Assembly: GCA_903909435.1 (NCBI GenBank)
Contig: CAIVVT010000035.1
Location: 1-64,000, forward strand
From: an uncultured Acidobacteriia bacterium
GTDB lineage: Bacteria; Acidobacteriota; Terriglobia; Bryobacterales; Bryobacteraceae
Reading direction: 5' to 3'
DNA: 64,000 nt
A model generated the notes under the pieces. It made no database searches. It was given only the letters and a program-made list of their open reading frames with translations, and was not told the DNA's origin. This document shows, one piece after another, positions 8,408 through 17,099 of this stretch. The translations under genes were made by a program, and so were the position numbers. The first letter of the stretch is position 1, and each line of letters begins with the position of its first letter.

Positions 8408-9910
8408 TTAGGGCGCGGTGATGAGCGGCTCGCTCTGCCCGTTTGCCGCGCTGCGGCTGAGGAACTCCCGGTACTCGCGCAAAACTGTCGCCGCCCGTTC
8501 GTGCTTCCCGGCTGCCTGCAGGGCGGTTGCGAGCTGGTACCGGCGAGTGCCGTTTTCGTCCTCGGCGAGGGAGGCTTCCAGGTGACGAACCGCCAGTTCC
8601 GGGCTCCCTGCTTCCAGCAGGGCCTCGCCCAGTGCGGCGTGCGCCGCCAGGAACTTCTCATCCAAGTGGACCGCCTTTTCAAGGTAGGGCAAAGCTCGGA
8701 GAGGATCGCGTGTGGCGTTCAGCGCCAGTCCGGTCAGGTAGTTCAATTCAGCCGACGACGGCGCCTTGTCCAGCAGGGCGCTGAGCAGCGGGAGCGCGGA
8801 GACGCAGTCATTGGCATGACATAGCGCCAGTGCCAGCCGCCGCTGGAGTTCACTGTCGGCCGGCGCGAGGGTCAGTGCCTCCTTCCATGTTGCTGCAGCT
8901 TCGCGATAGCGCGCCCTGAGTTCGTGAGCTTCGGCAGCGGCGGCATAGCTCTCCCGGGAGGGTGGCAGCTCTTGCTGTAGGTGCCTCTGCGCGCGCAGCG
9001 CGAGTTCGCGGATCGCGAGTGCCTGCCAGTAGAGGTGATCCGGAATGGTCGATGTTGACGCCGCAGCCTGCTCCCAGCGGCCAGTTACAAAATCGCACTC
9101 AGGCGACGCGCCGCCACACTCCTTGGCAGACTCCTTCGCGCGCTCCTGAGCGGCCCAGTCAGGATGGGCGGTCTGCTCGTAGACCTCCGCAAGCTTCGTA
9201 TGCAGCCCTCGGAAGGTCGGCTGGAGCGCCAGGGCCTGCCGATAGAGCTGGAACGCGCGGGCGAACTGCAAACGGTCCAGTTCGAAGCCTCCCGCGAGAG
9301 CCAGGAACTGCGCCGAAGCAGGAGCCTGCTGCTCAAGTTCTGAACGCACGTCTATCGTCCAAGCCTCATAGCTTCGCTGCAGCCCGTACCAGGCGCGCGG
9401 ACTGTCTGGCATCGCGTGGATGACCAGATCGTACTGCGCCGAGGCGTCACGCGGTTGCTGACTGGCCAGAAGTGCGTCGGCAAGCATGAACCTGGCGTTG
9501 AGATCGTTTGGACTGATCGACAAGGCCCGACGCAGGGCCTCGACGGCGCCTGCGGCATCTCCCACCTTGAGTTGACTGGCACCCAGGAATAGTAGCGCCG
9601 GAAACAGATCCGGCCGCATACGCAAGAGGCGCTGACATTGCGACGCCGCTTCGTGGTAGCGGCCCGCCTTAAACTGGGCGACCGCTAGGTTGACCCCAAT
9701 GGACAGCTCGTTTGGAAACGCGGACTCCAGCTGTCTGTAGATGGGGATCGCTGCCTCGGGTTTACCCGCCTCGACGAGAGCGTTCGCCCCAGCGAGTTTC
9801 CCGGCGGCGTCCCGCGCCGTTTGGGGCACCGTGTTTTGAGACGGCGAGCCCGCGAGAGCTGCCGCTAACGCGGCGGCCAACCAGCAAACCGGTGCCCGGG
9901 AAAGGTCCAT
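8408..9910 (-). CDS. exported TPR-repeat protein
   Basis: About 500 residues from the ATG at 9910, which gives a signal peptide (MDLSRAPVCWLAAALAAALAG). The open frame continues upstream to 10261 through non-protein-like sequence covering the receptor promoter, so that extension is rejected. Tetratricopeptide units cover most of the protein (for example AIPIYRQLESAFPNELSIGVN, LNYLTGLALNATRDPLRALPY). No catalytic motif is seen. It converges on the CRTAC1 pair and probably belongs functionally to the same TPR/propeller/sulfatase group. Confidence 0.8.
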   Translation of the reverse strand: MDLSRAPVCWLAAALAAALAGSPSQNTVPQTARDAAGKLAGANALVEAGKPEAAIPIYRQLESAFPNELSIGVNLAVAQFKAGRYHEAASQCQRLLRMRPDLFPALLFLGASQLKVGDAAGAVEALRRALSISPNDLNARFMLADALLASQQPRDASAQYDLVIHAMPDSPRAWYGLQRSYEAWTIDVRSELEQQAPASAQFLALAGGFELDRLQFARAFQLYRQALALQPTFRGLHTKLAEVYEQTAHPDWAAQERAKESAKECGGASPECDFVTGRWEQAAASTSTIPDHLYWQALAIRELALRAQRHLQQELPPSRESYAAAAEAHELRARYREAAATWKEALTLAPADSELQRRLALALCHANDCVSALPLLSALLDKAPSSAELNYLTGLALNATRDPLRALPYLEKAVHLDEKFLAAHAALGEALLEAGSPELAVRHLEASLAEDENGTRRYQLATALQAAGKHERAATVLREYREFLSRSAANGQSEPLITAP

Positions 9911-10360
9911 CCTGACCAGTTTGTCACCGGAACTGCGCGCGAATCCAACGGGCCACGCCAATCCTCGTTTGCTCGCGCCACCACGCCCTGCGGCATTGAA
10001 CGAAGAAACAAGCCACAGCTTTCCCAGATCCGAAAGCAAACGGAAGGGCCGGCCGACGGTTGCCGGGCAACGCTCGCCAGACGGCAATACGGCCGCCATT
10101 TTCCAACTTTTTCGATATGGGATATTCAGGTCGGAAAATTTCAATAGTAGGTAGCCAAGTACAACATCCCATGGGGCATGGCTCCGCGGTCCTTGACAGA
10201 AGGAAGGAAAGGGAATATAAAATCTTAGGTTCGTTTCGCAAAAAAAGACAAGTTTGCGCAAGTCGCCGAACGGCCGCCAGAGGGTGGCAGAGGCTGGCGC
10301 GGGCCGGTATACGGTAGCCCGTTACCGGATTCGGATTGAGAAGCTCTGAAATGGGGGCGT
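9911..10360. other. 450-bp divergent intergenic region
   Basis: No gene. It separates the minus-strand TPR gene from the plus-strand TonB-dependent receptor. The right half is A/T-richer than its surroundings and holds the strong promoter at 10193-10221. A small inverted repeat TTTTCC/GGAAAA lies around 10100-10138. I see no tRNA or riboswitch consensus. Confidence 0.6.
10193..10221 (+). promoter_or_regulatory. sigma70-type promoter for the TonB-dependent receptor
   Basis: A perfect -35 box TTGACA at 10193-10198 is followed by a 17-bp spacer and TATAAA at 10216-10221. Predicted transcription start is near 10228, giving a leader of about 130 nt before the ATG at 10361. This is the best consensus promoter I found in the window. 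Confidence 0.75.
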
Positions 10361-13300
10361 ATGTTTCGTAAAAGTAATCTCCTCATAGTTGCCGTTTGTT
10401 TGATCCTCGGCATGCTGAATGCATGGGGACAGGGAGCGGTCAGTACACTGAATGGCACGGTTTTGGACGCGGCTGGGGCGGTTGTTCCGGGCGCGGCAGT
10501 AGTGGCAATCAACAACGACACGAAAGTAGAAAACAAGACGACGTCGACCTCGGCTGGCGCGTACACGATCCCGTACCTTCCGCAAGGAACGTATACCATT
10601 CGTGTCACCATGTCGGGCTTCCGGCAGGCGACCGCCGAGAATGTCATCCTGCGCGGCGCGCAGACGTTGACGGTCAATATCAGCCTGGAAATCGGGCAGG
10701 TGAGCGAAAAGGTGACAGTGAGCGACACCCCGCCCTTGCTGGAGGCAGGCACTGCGGAGATGGGCAGCTACATCAACCAGGATGAATTCAAGGCGTGGCC
10801 GATCGTCACGGGCGATGGTCAGCGGCAGATTCAGGAGTTCATTTTCGATAGTTTGCCCGGCACCACCGGCGGCACGTTCCAAGGCTCGATCAACGGCGGA
10901 CAGCAATACTCCCACGAGATTCTGATCGACGGTATCGCACTCGGACGCGCAGATCTTTCCGGCGGGAACAACAACGAAATGAGCCCGTCGCTAGACGCGA
11001 TTGGCGACTTCAAATTGCAGACCGGCGCGGTCGGCGCCGAGTACAACGGCGGCCAGACCGCTGTCGCGAACTTCAGCCTCAAGTCCGGAACAAACGGGCT
11101 GCACGGCGCCGCGTTTGAATACTTGCAGAACGAGGCGTTCAACGCCGCCAACCTGAGCACGACGACCTCGGGTGGGAAGAAGGGCCGCTACCGCAACAAC
11201 AACTACGGCTTTTCACTGGGCGGACCGCTGCTCATCCCGAAAGTCTATGATGGCCGCAATAAGACATTCTGGTTCACGAATTTCGAACATGACCACGTGA
11301 ACCAATTGGACTTCAATGGCTTCACGACGCTTTCTCCGGTCGCTTACCGCAACGGCGACTTCTCCCAGATGCTCGATCCGACCTGGAGTGGCAAGAGCCA
11401 GGCGGGAACTTCCGTCGGGACCGACCCTCTCGGACGTCCGGTCGTCTTCGGGGCGATTTACGATCCACACACCACCCGGAGCACGGCGAATGGCGTAGTC
11501 CGCGACCCCTTTCCGGGCAACAAGATCCCCACCTCGAGTTTCGACCCGGTGGCGACCAACATCCTCAAAGTCGGACTGGCCGATCCGACCTACAGTTCGA
11601 TGATCCGCAACATCGCACAGCTCAGCTCCGGCCAGCCGTTCTTTAACGAGAGCATCTATCTCTTTAAGATCGATCAGATCATCACCGACAAGCACCGCGT
11701 TTCGTTCTCGTTCAATCACGGCGATCGCCAGCGCAACAACATTGGCGGTGGCAGGAATCTGCCGGTTCCCGGACTTCCGACCAGCGGCTGGCAGGACCAG
11801 CACACGCCAAGTCAGATGGGACGATTCTCCGTCACTTCTACCATCACCCCGTCCTTGATCAACAACTTCGCTCTCGGTTACAACCGCTTCCTGAACGCGA
11901 ATGGCGCTCCTCTGGCGACTGTGAACCAGGGCTGGGCGGACAAGATCGGGATTAAGAATACCTCCGGGACCGTCTTCCCGCTGTTCACCTTCGGCGGCGC
12001 CGATTACCAGGGCGGCACGATCAACAAGATCGCAGTCGGATCGTATGGTGCGGGCGCCAATGGAAGCGAAGTGCTCAAGGACGACGCCACGAAGATTTGG
12101 GGCAAGCACACTTTCCATTTCGGGTACCAGTACACCAGCTACTTCTACAACGAACAGAACTACTCGGATTCCGGCAGTTTCGCCTTCCGTCCCACGGAGA
12201 CCTCTCTCCCCGGCTTCAGCACCCAAACGGGCAATGCCTTTGCCAGTTTCCTGCTGGGCGCGGTGCATAGCGCCAACCACAACATCGCTGGGCTCAGCGA
12301 TGGTTTCCGGGGACCGTACCACGCTTCCTGGTTCTCCGACGACTTCAAGATCACGCCACGCTTGACCATGAATCTCGGCATGCGCTGGGAAGTGATCTCG
12401 CCGTTCTACGAGAGAACCAACCGCATGTCTTACATCGATCTCTCCCAAGCCGATCCCGCCGCCGACGGGCGAATGGGTCTGCTAGTGTTCAAGAATCGGC
12501 CTACAAAGACCTTCTGGGGCGAACTCGGCCCACGCTTCGGACTCGCTTACCAAGCCAATAGCAAGATGGTCGTTCGTCTCGGATACGCGATGATGAACAC
12601 ACCCCCGATCACGAACAACTGGGGCTACGGCGGATTCACCACCGGCTACAACGCGAGCATCAGCATCGCCGCCGGCAGCAGCCCGACCGGATTTGCACAA
12701 GATCCGGCTATGTACCTAAGCCAGCCTTTCAAGAGTCTGGGCTATGCTCTGCCTGTGACCGATCCGGCCAGCGGCCACTTCAATGCCAGCCAGACTGTCG
12801 CGCCCGACTCCAACCGTCCTGGATATATGCAGAACTGGAACCTCACAGTACAGTACCTCTTACCAAGGTCCACCATCGTGGAACTCGCCTATGTGGGCAA
12901 CAAGGGCACGCGCATGTGGGGCTTCGGTCAACTGAATCAGGTTCCCGCAACGAATCTCAAGTTGGGCGACACCCTGCTTGATCCTGTTTCTGCCCACCCC
13001 CAGTACAATCCTTACAGTGGTTTCCCCACCGACCAGAGCGTGGCTCAGGCGATGTTGCCGTATCCCCAATACTACGGTGTGAACGACTTCTACGCCTACA
13101 ACGCCGGCTCGAACTACAACTCGCTGCAGGTCACAGTCACCAAGCACCTCACCAACGGGTTTGGCTATCTCGCGGCCTACACCTGGTCCAAGACCATGGG
13201 CTACCAGGACAACCTCGGAGCCATGGGCTACGGCACGCCGCAGGACTACTTCAACCGCAAGTTGGAACGGTCCGTAGCTTCATTCAACTTCCCGCAAACT

Positions 13301-13864
13301 TTCAAGCTGACCTGGAGCTACGACCTTCCGGTCGGCAAAGGCAAGAAGTTCGACTTCCACATGGCGAATTACGTGTTAGGCGGCTGGCAATTGGCTGGTC
13401 TCCACAACTACTCCACGGGCTCACCTATCGCGGTTTACTCCTCCGGACTCAACACGCCGGCAGGATTCGGGAACATTCGCCCCGACGTTCTCAACAGCAA
13501 CGTCACACTGGGCAGCATCCCCTCGCACACCGATTGGAGCGTGCCAGTGCAGTGGATAAACCCTGCCTCCTTCGCTAACGTCCCCACCACCGGCAACGGC
13601 GTCCCAACTCGTGTGGGTACGGCCCCCAGAAACCTCGATTACCTCTATGGACCGAAAAACTTGAATGAGACTTTCCGTATGTCCAAGGCTTTCCCGATCG
13701 TCAAGGAGAGTATCAAGTTCAAGCTCGGAATGACGCTGACAAATCCGTTCAAGCGGACTCAGCCTTACGTCACCGACACAACTGTCGGCGACTCCGGGTT
13801 CGGCCAGTTGCTGAATGGCGGTGCGGGCCGCACTATGCAGCTCGATGCGCGTGTCGACTTCTAG
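10361..13864 (+). CDS. TonB-dependent receptor with N-terminal carboxypeptidase-regulatory-like domain
   Basis: 1,167-residue outer-membrane protein. Signal peptide MFRKSNLLIVAVCLILGMLNAWGQ; then a carboxypeptidase-regulatory-like (Ig-like) domain at about 25-115 (LNGTVLDAAGAVVPGAAV, GTYTIRVTMSGFRQ); a plug domain at about 115-260 (EILIDGIALG, AEYNGGQTAVANFSLKSGTN); and a long beta-barrel ending in a C-terminal Phe (QLDARVDF), the usual outer-membrane signature. These Oar-like receptors are expanded in Acidobacteria and are thought to import oligosaccharides or other large ligands, although the ligand here cannot be read from sequence. A G-rich run (GGGGGCG) precedes the ATG. There is no SusD-like partner. 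The gene is monocistronic: strong promoter upstream, strong terminator downstream. Confidence 0.92.
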   Translation: MFRKSNLLIVAVCLILGMLNAWGQGAVSTLNGTVLDAAGAVVPGAAVVAINNDTKVENKTTSTSAGAYTIPYLPQGTYTIRVTMSGFRQATAENVILRGAQTLTVNISLEIGQVSEKVTVSDTPPLLEAGTAEMGSYINQDEFKAWPIVTGDGQRQIQEFIFDSLPGTTGGTFQGSINGGQQYSHEILIDGIALGRADLSGGNNNEMSPSLDAIGDFKLQTGAVGAEYNGGQTAVANFSLKSGTNGLHGAAFEYLQNEAFNAANLSTTTSGGKKGRYRNNNYGFSLGGPLLIPKVYDGRNKTFWFTNFEHDHVNQLDFNGFTTLSPVAYRNGDFSQMLDPTWSGKSQAGTSVGTDPLGRPVVFGAIYDPHTTRSTANGVVRDPFPGNKIPTSSFDPVATNILKVGLADPTYSSMIRNIAQLSSGQPFFNESIYLFKIDQIITDKHRVSFSFNHGDRQRNNIGGGRNLPVPGLPTSGWQDQHTPSQMGRFSVTSTITPSLINNFALGYNRFLNANGAPLATVNQGWADKIGIKNTSGTVFPLFTFGGADYQGGTINKIAVGSYGAGANGSEVLKDDATKIWGKHTFHFGYQYTSYFYNEQNYSDSGSFAFRPTETSLPGFSTQTGNAFASFLLGAVHSANHNIAGLSDGFRGPYHASWFSDDFKITPRLTMNLGMRWEVISPFYERTNRMSYIDLSQADPAADGRMGLLVFKNRPTKTFWGELGPRFGLAYQANSKMVVRLGYAMMNTPPITNNWGYGGFTTGYNASISIAAGSSPTGFAQDPAMYLSQPFKSLGYALPVTDPASGHFNASQTVAPDSNRPGYMQNWNLTVQYLLPRSTIVELAYVGNKGTRMWGFGQLNQVPATNLKLGDTLLDPVSAHPQYNPYSGFPTDQSVAQAMLPYPQYYGVNDFYAYNAGSNYNSLQVTVTKHLTNGFGYLAAYTWSKTMGYQDNLGAMGYGTPQDYFNRKLERSVASFNFPQTFKLTWSYDLPVGKGKKFDFHMANYVLGGWQLAGLHNYSTGSPIAVYSSGLNTPAGFGNIRPDVLNSNVTLGSIPSHTDWSVPVQWINPASFANVPTTGNGVPTRVGTAPRNLDYLYGPKNLNETFRMSKAFPIVKESIKFKLGMTLTNPFKRTQPYVTDTTVGDSGFGQLLNGGAGRTMQLDARVDF

Positions 13865-13886
13865 CGCGCTGTAGCGTTTTCCTGGG

Positions 13887-13906
13887 GCCGCGAATACGTT
13901 CGCGGC
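13887..13906 (+). repeat. perfect 8-bp-stem hairpin after the receptor gene
   Basis: GCCGCGAA, loop TACG, TTCGCGGC, starting 22 bp after the receptor stop. There is no T-tract, so it is more likely an mRNA 3'-end stabiliser or auxiliary hairpin in front of the stronger terminator at 13949. Confidence 0.55.
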
Positions 13907-13948
13907 TCCGCCACTTTCCAACCGATCGGTTAATGCCGATTGCGACAA

Positions 13949-13989
13949 GAGGGGCGTCGTGCGATCTTGCACGGTGCCCCTCAGTTTTT
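13949..13989 (+). terminator. intrinsic terminator of the TonB-dependent receptor gene
   Basis: A continuous 14-bp stem (13949-13962 with 13969-13982, two G-U wobbles in the middle), six-base loop GATCTT, then AGTTTTTG. This is a classic rho-independent terminator. It lies inside the long open frame that starts at 13933, which is a reason to place the GH43 start further downstream. Confidence 0.85.
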
Positions 13990-14211
13990 GCCCGCGATCA
14001 CGTCCGACCCCAGGGACTGGTTTTTGACTCTCGGCCTTCCTGCTTACTGCGGCGCTGTTCCTTGATCGGGAGTTTGGGATTTCTGGAGATCTACGGGCAC
14101 CCCCGAGTCGATGGCAGCCTCGAATGCCGTCTGTGGGCCGGCCGGTTCAGGCGTAGCGTCGCTCTCGCGTGGCTCGATCCGCATATGATGATTACGGAGT
14201 CTGCGTCTGAA

Positions 14212-15447
14212 ATGCAATACACAAAACCAACGCGCGTAGCCGCATCGGGTCCGATCGGTGGAGTAGACGTGGCGCTGTCTGCCGGGTCTCTCGCGTCGCG
14301 CCGCCAATTGCTGCGTGGTTTGGGTGGCGCATTGACGATCCCATTCTGTGGGCGATTTTCAGTCGGAGCCGAGCAGCCGCCTGAAACTTACACCAACCCG
14401 ATAGGTGTTACGATTGCCGATCCGTACGTGCTGCGCGAACCCGACGGGACGTACTTCATGTACGGGAGCGGCGGCGGCGATGCGGGCAGCCCAACCGCCT
14501 ATCCCGCCTTCCGCTCCAGCGATCTGATCCATTGGACGTCGCTGGGCGAGGTGTATCACCGCAAGCCCTCCGATGCCTGGTGCACCGACTTCTTCTGGGC
14601 ACCCGAGGTGTACCACGTCAAGGACCGTTACTACATGGTCTTCAGCGCGCAGTGGCGCAACAACCCTGCGAACGAGAAGGAGAACTTCCGCATCGGCGTC
14701 GCAGTGGCCGACAAGCCGGAAGGGCCATTCCGCAACCTCCATAACGCGCCGCTGTTCGACCCGGGCTACCCCGCCATCGACGCCGACGTCTTGTTCGACA
14801 CAGACGGCCGCATGTTCATGTTTTACTCGCGCTGCTGCTACAAGCATCCCGTGGAGAGCGAACTCGCAGCATGGGCGCGCAAGGGAAAGCTGTACACCGA
14901 AATTGAAGAGAGCTGGATCTATGGCGTTGAGGTAAAGTCCGATTTCAGCGGCACCATCGGCGAGCCGGCCATGATGTTGCGCCCGCCGCTGACGCTGGGG
15001 GACAAGGGCACAGCCTGGGAAAACCTGTCGGTCACCACCCACGAGGTGAACCGCCGCTGGACCGAAGGTCCGTGCGCATTCAAACGCGGCGGCACCTACT
15101 ACCTGATGTACTCGGCCAACCACTACCTGGGCGAGAACTACTCGCTGGGCTACGCCACGGCACGCCATCCGCTCGGGCCGTATCGCAAAGCGGTGAACAA
15201 CCCGGTGCTGCGCAAGGACACAGACCGCGGAGGCGTGGTCAGCGGCCCTGCGCACAATTGCGTCACGCTGTCGCCGGATGGCACCGAGATGATGTGCCTG
15301 TACGCGGGACGGACGAAGCCGACGGGCGACCGGCGGGTCCTGTTGATGGACCGCATGGAAATCAAGCAGGACGGCACGCTGGTGGTGCATGGTCCCACGA
15401 CCACACCGCAACCGGTACCGTCGTTCAGGAAGTCCCGCAAAGCTTGA
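14212..15447 (+). CDS. GH43-like secreted glycoside hydrolase
   Basis: About 411 residues from the ATG at 14212 (ATGs at 14185 and 14188 are alternatives). The longer frame from 13933 is rejected because it reads through the upstream terminator. A twin-arginine signal (SRRQLLRGLGGALTIPF) precedes a five-bladed propeller. Candidate GH43 catalytic residues are the base Asp in IADPYVLREPDG (about Asp70), the Asp of AIDADVLFDTDG and the acid Glu of TEGPCAFKRGGTYYLMYSA; WAPEVYHVKDRYYMVFSA is also typical. The family removes arabinose or xylose from hemicellulose; the exact specificity is not readable. It is followed 49 bp later by a tandem SGNH hydrolase, a sensible accessory esterase. Confidence 0.86.
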   Translation: MQYTKPTRVAASGPIGGVDVALSAGSLASRRQLLRGLGGALTIPFCGRFSVGAEQPPETYTNPIGVTIADPYVLREPDGTYFMYGSGGGDAGSPTAYPAFRSSDLIHWTSLGEVYHRKPSDAWCTDFFWAPEVYHVKDRYYMVFSAQWRNNPANEKENFRIGVAVADKPEGPFRNLHNAPLFDPGYPAIDADVLFDTDGRMFMFYSRCCYKHPVESELAAWARKGKLYTEIEESWIYGVEVKSDFSGTIGEPAMMLRPPLTLGDKGTAWENLSVTTHEVNRRWTEGPCAFKRGGTYYLMYSANHYLGENYSLGYATARHPLGPYRKAVNNPVLRKDTDRGGVVSGPAHNCVTLSPDGTEMMCLYAGRTKPTGDRRVLLMDRMEIKQDGTLVVHGPTTTPQPVPSFRKSRKA

Positions 15448-15496
15448 AGAACGCCGTATCGGTGGTGTGTTGGCACCCGCTGAGTAGACTAATTAC

Positions 15497-17002
15497 ATGC
15501 TGTCTGACTCTGTCACAGTCACGTCCCGCCGCAGCTTCCTGGCCGTTGCGGTGTGGGGTTCGCTCCTTGCGATTACGTCCCTCGCACAGACGTCTATCGT
15601 CAATCCGGCGGTCGTTCCGACAGACCGGCTCCACGAGTCCTGGTGGGCGGAGCGGCACACCGCAGTACTCGCCGCCGTCCGGGCTCACCCCGACACCCAA
15701 TTGCTGCTGATCGGCGATTCGATCACCAACAACTACGACAAAGCGATCCTGCCCGACGAGAACTTCCAACCCACGTGGAAGCGGTTCTATGAACCGCGCA
15801 AGGCGTTGAACCTTGGCTACAGCGGAGACACGACGGCGCATGTGCTGTGGCGGCTGGAACATGGCGAAGTGAGCGGACTGCATCCGAAGGTGGCGCTGGT
15901 GCTGATCGGCACCAACAACACCGACTATGCCCATCACACCGCGCAGCAAACGGAAAGCGGGCTGGATGCCGTAGTGGCGTCGCTGCATCAGAAACTGCCA
16001 GAGACGCGCATCTTGCTTCTCGGCATCCTGCCTAGCGCGGTGTCCGCGAGCAAATCGGAAAAGGACCGCGAGGTGAACCAGTATCTTGCCGCGCATTACG
16101 GCGAAACCCCGGGCGTCACCTATCTCGACATTGGCTCGATCTTCTTCACGGATGAGGAACTGAATGCCGCTCTCTTCTACGACCCGCGCCTGCCGCACCC
16201 GGGCAAGCCGCTGCACCCCGACACGAACGGGCAGCGCATGATGGCGGAGGCCATCGAGCCGACGCTCGCAAAGCTGATGGGCGACCCGCCGCGCGTTCCG
16301 CTCGCGTCGATGACGGATATCAACACGGCGCTAATCCCCGTCGAGCGACTGGAGATGGACTCGTACGATTGGTACGACAGGCACCATGCGGAGTTGAAGC
16401 TGCAAGGGGCCATCAATCCGCAGGTGGTTCTGATCGGAGATTCGATTACGCACTTCTGGAGCGGTGAGCCCGCGAGCAAGCCCGTCAACGGGTCGACCGC
16501 GTGGCAGCGTGCATTTGGACGCATGACTGTGCTGAACATGGGCTTCGGCTGGGACAGAATTCAGAACGTATTGTGGCGGCTGAGGCAGGGAGAATTCGTT
16601 GGACTCGCCCCGCGTTGGGTGGTGCTCCATATCGGCACCAACAATCTCACGGGCACGCAGAATGCACGCGCCAGTACGCCCGCCGAGATCGTTGAGGGCA
16701 TCGCCGCGATTTGCCGCGAGATCCGCAGGCGTTCGCCCGAAAGCCGGATTGTGCTGATGGCCATATTTCCGCGCGGCGCACTGCCCGGCCATGCCCTGCG
16801 CGAGCCGATTGCGAAGACCAACGAACTGCTGGCGCAGCGCTTCGCCGGCGAGTCGGCGGTGACTTACCTCAACATCGGAGAGCGCTTTCTGTCTGCGGAC
16901 GGGACGCTGACCGCCGCGATCATGCCCGACGGCACTCACCCCAGCGATGCAGGTTACCAGATCTGGGCAGACGCGCTGATTGCGGCAGGCGTGAAGCCGT
17001 AG
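15497..17002 (+). CDS. secreted tandem-domain SGNH/GDSL hydrolase
   Basis: 501 residues with a Tat-type signal (SRRSFLAVAVWGSLLAITSLA). Two SGNH hydrolase domains follow each other. Domain 1 (about 45-270) has LLIGDSIT (Ser75), NLGYSGDTT, LIGTNN and a late LHPDTNG block. Domain 2 (about 285-500) has VLIGDSIT (Ser316), NMGFGWDR, HIGTNN and the canonical DGTHPSDAGY. Domain 2 keeps all four SGNH blocks; in domain 1 the DxxH block is altered by an insertion but a His remains. Related enzymes are acetylesterases or PAF-acetylhydrolase-like proteins. Next to GH43 and GH38 genes, a role in deacetylating plant or fungal polysaccharide is likely. Confidence 0.85.
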   Translation: MLSDSVTVTSRRSFLAVAVWGSLLAITSLAQTSIVNPAVVPTDRLHESWWAERHTAVLAAVRAHPDTQLLLIGDSITNNYDKAILPDENFQPTWKRFYEPRKALNLGYSGDTTAHVLWRLEHGEVSGLHPKVALVLIGTNNTDYAHHTAQQTESGLDAVVASLHQKLPETRILLLGILPSAVSASKSEKDREVNQYLAAHYGETPGVTYLDIGSIFFTDEELNAALFYDPRLPHPGKPLHPDTNGQRMMAEAIEPTLAKLMGDPPRVPLASMTDINTALIPVERLEMDSYDWYDRHHAELKLQGAINPQVVLIGDSITHFWSGEPASKPVNGSTAWQRAFGRMTVLNMGFGWDRIQNVLWRLRQGEFVGLAPRWVVLHIGTNNLTGTQNARASTPAEIVEGIAAICREIRRRSPESRIVLMAIFPRGALPGHALREPIAKTNELLAQRFAGESAVTYLNIGERFLSADGTLTAAIMPDGTHPSDAGYQIWADALIAAGVKP

Positions 17003-17017
17003 CCGGCCCGTCATACC

Positions 17018-17050
17018 GCGCTCCCCGAACCGGGCTTACCCGGCGAGCGC
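17018..17050 (+). terminator. hairpin after the SGNH gene
   Basis: GCGCTC (17018-17023) pairs with GAGCGC (17045-17050), enclosing CCGGG-CTTA-CCCGG. Two stacked stems with a small internal loop but no T-tract; possible transcription end between the SGNH and GH38 genes. Confidence 0.4.
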
Positions 17051-17099
17051 ATTAGTGCTGACTGACTTCAACCTGCGGGCGTAGGATACTCATACCTTT

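Noticed and set aside
11213-12448. 411-codon frame opposite the receptor
   Set aside because: Shadow of the receptor frame; no recognisable protein.
13933-14211. N-terminal extension of the GH43 gene
   Set aside because: It would translate through a strong intrinsic terminator, has no coding character and precedes a good Tat signal.
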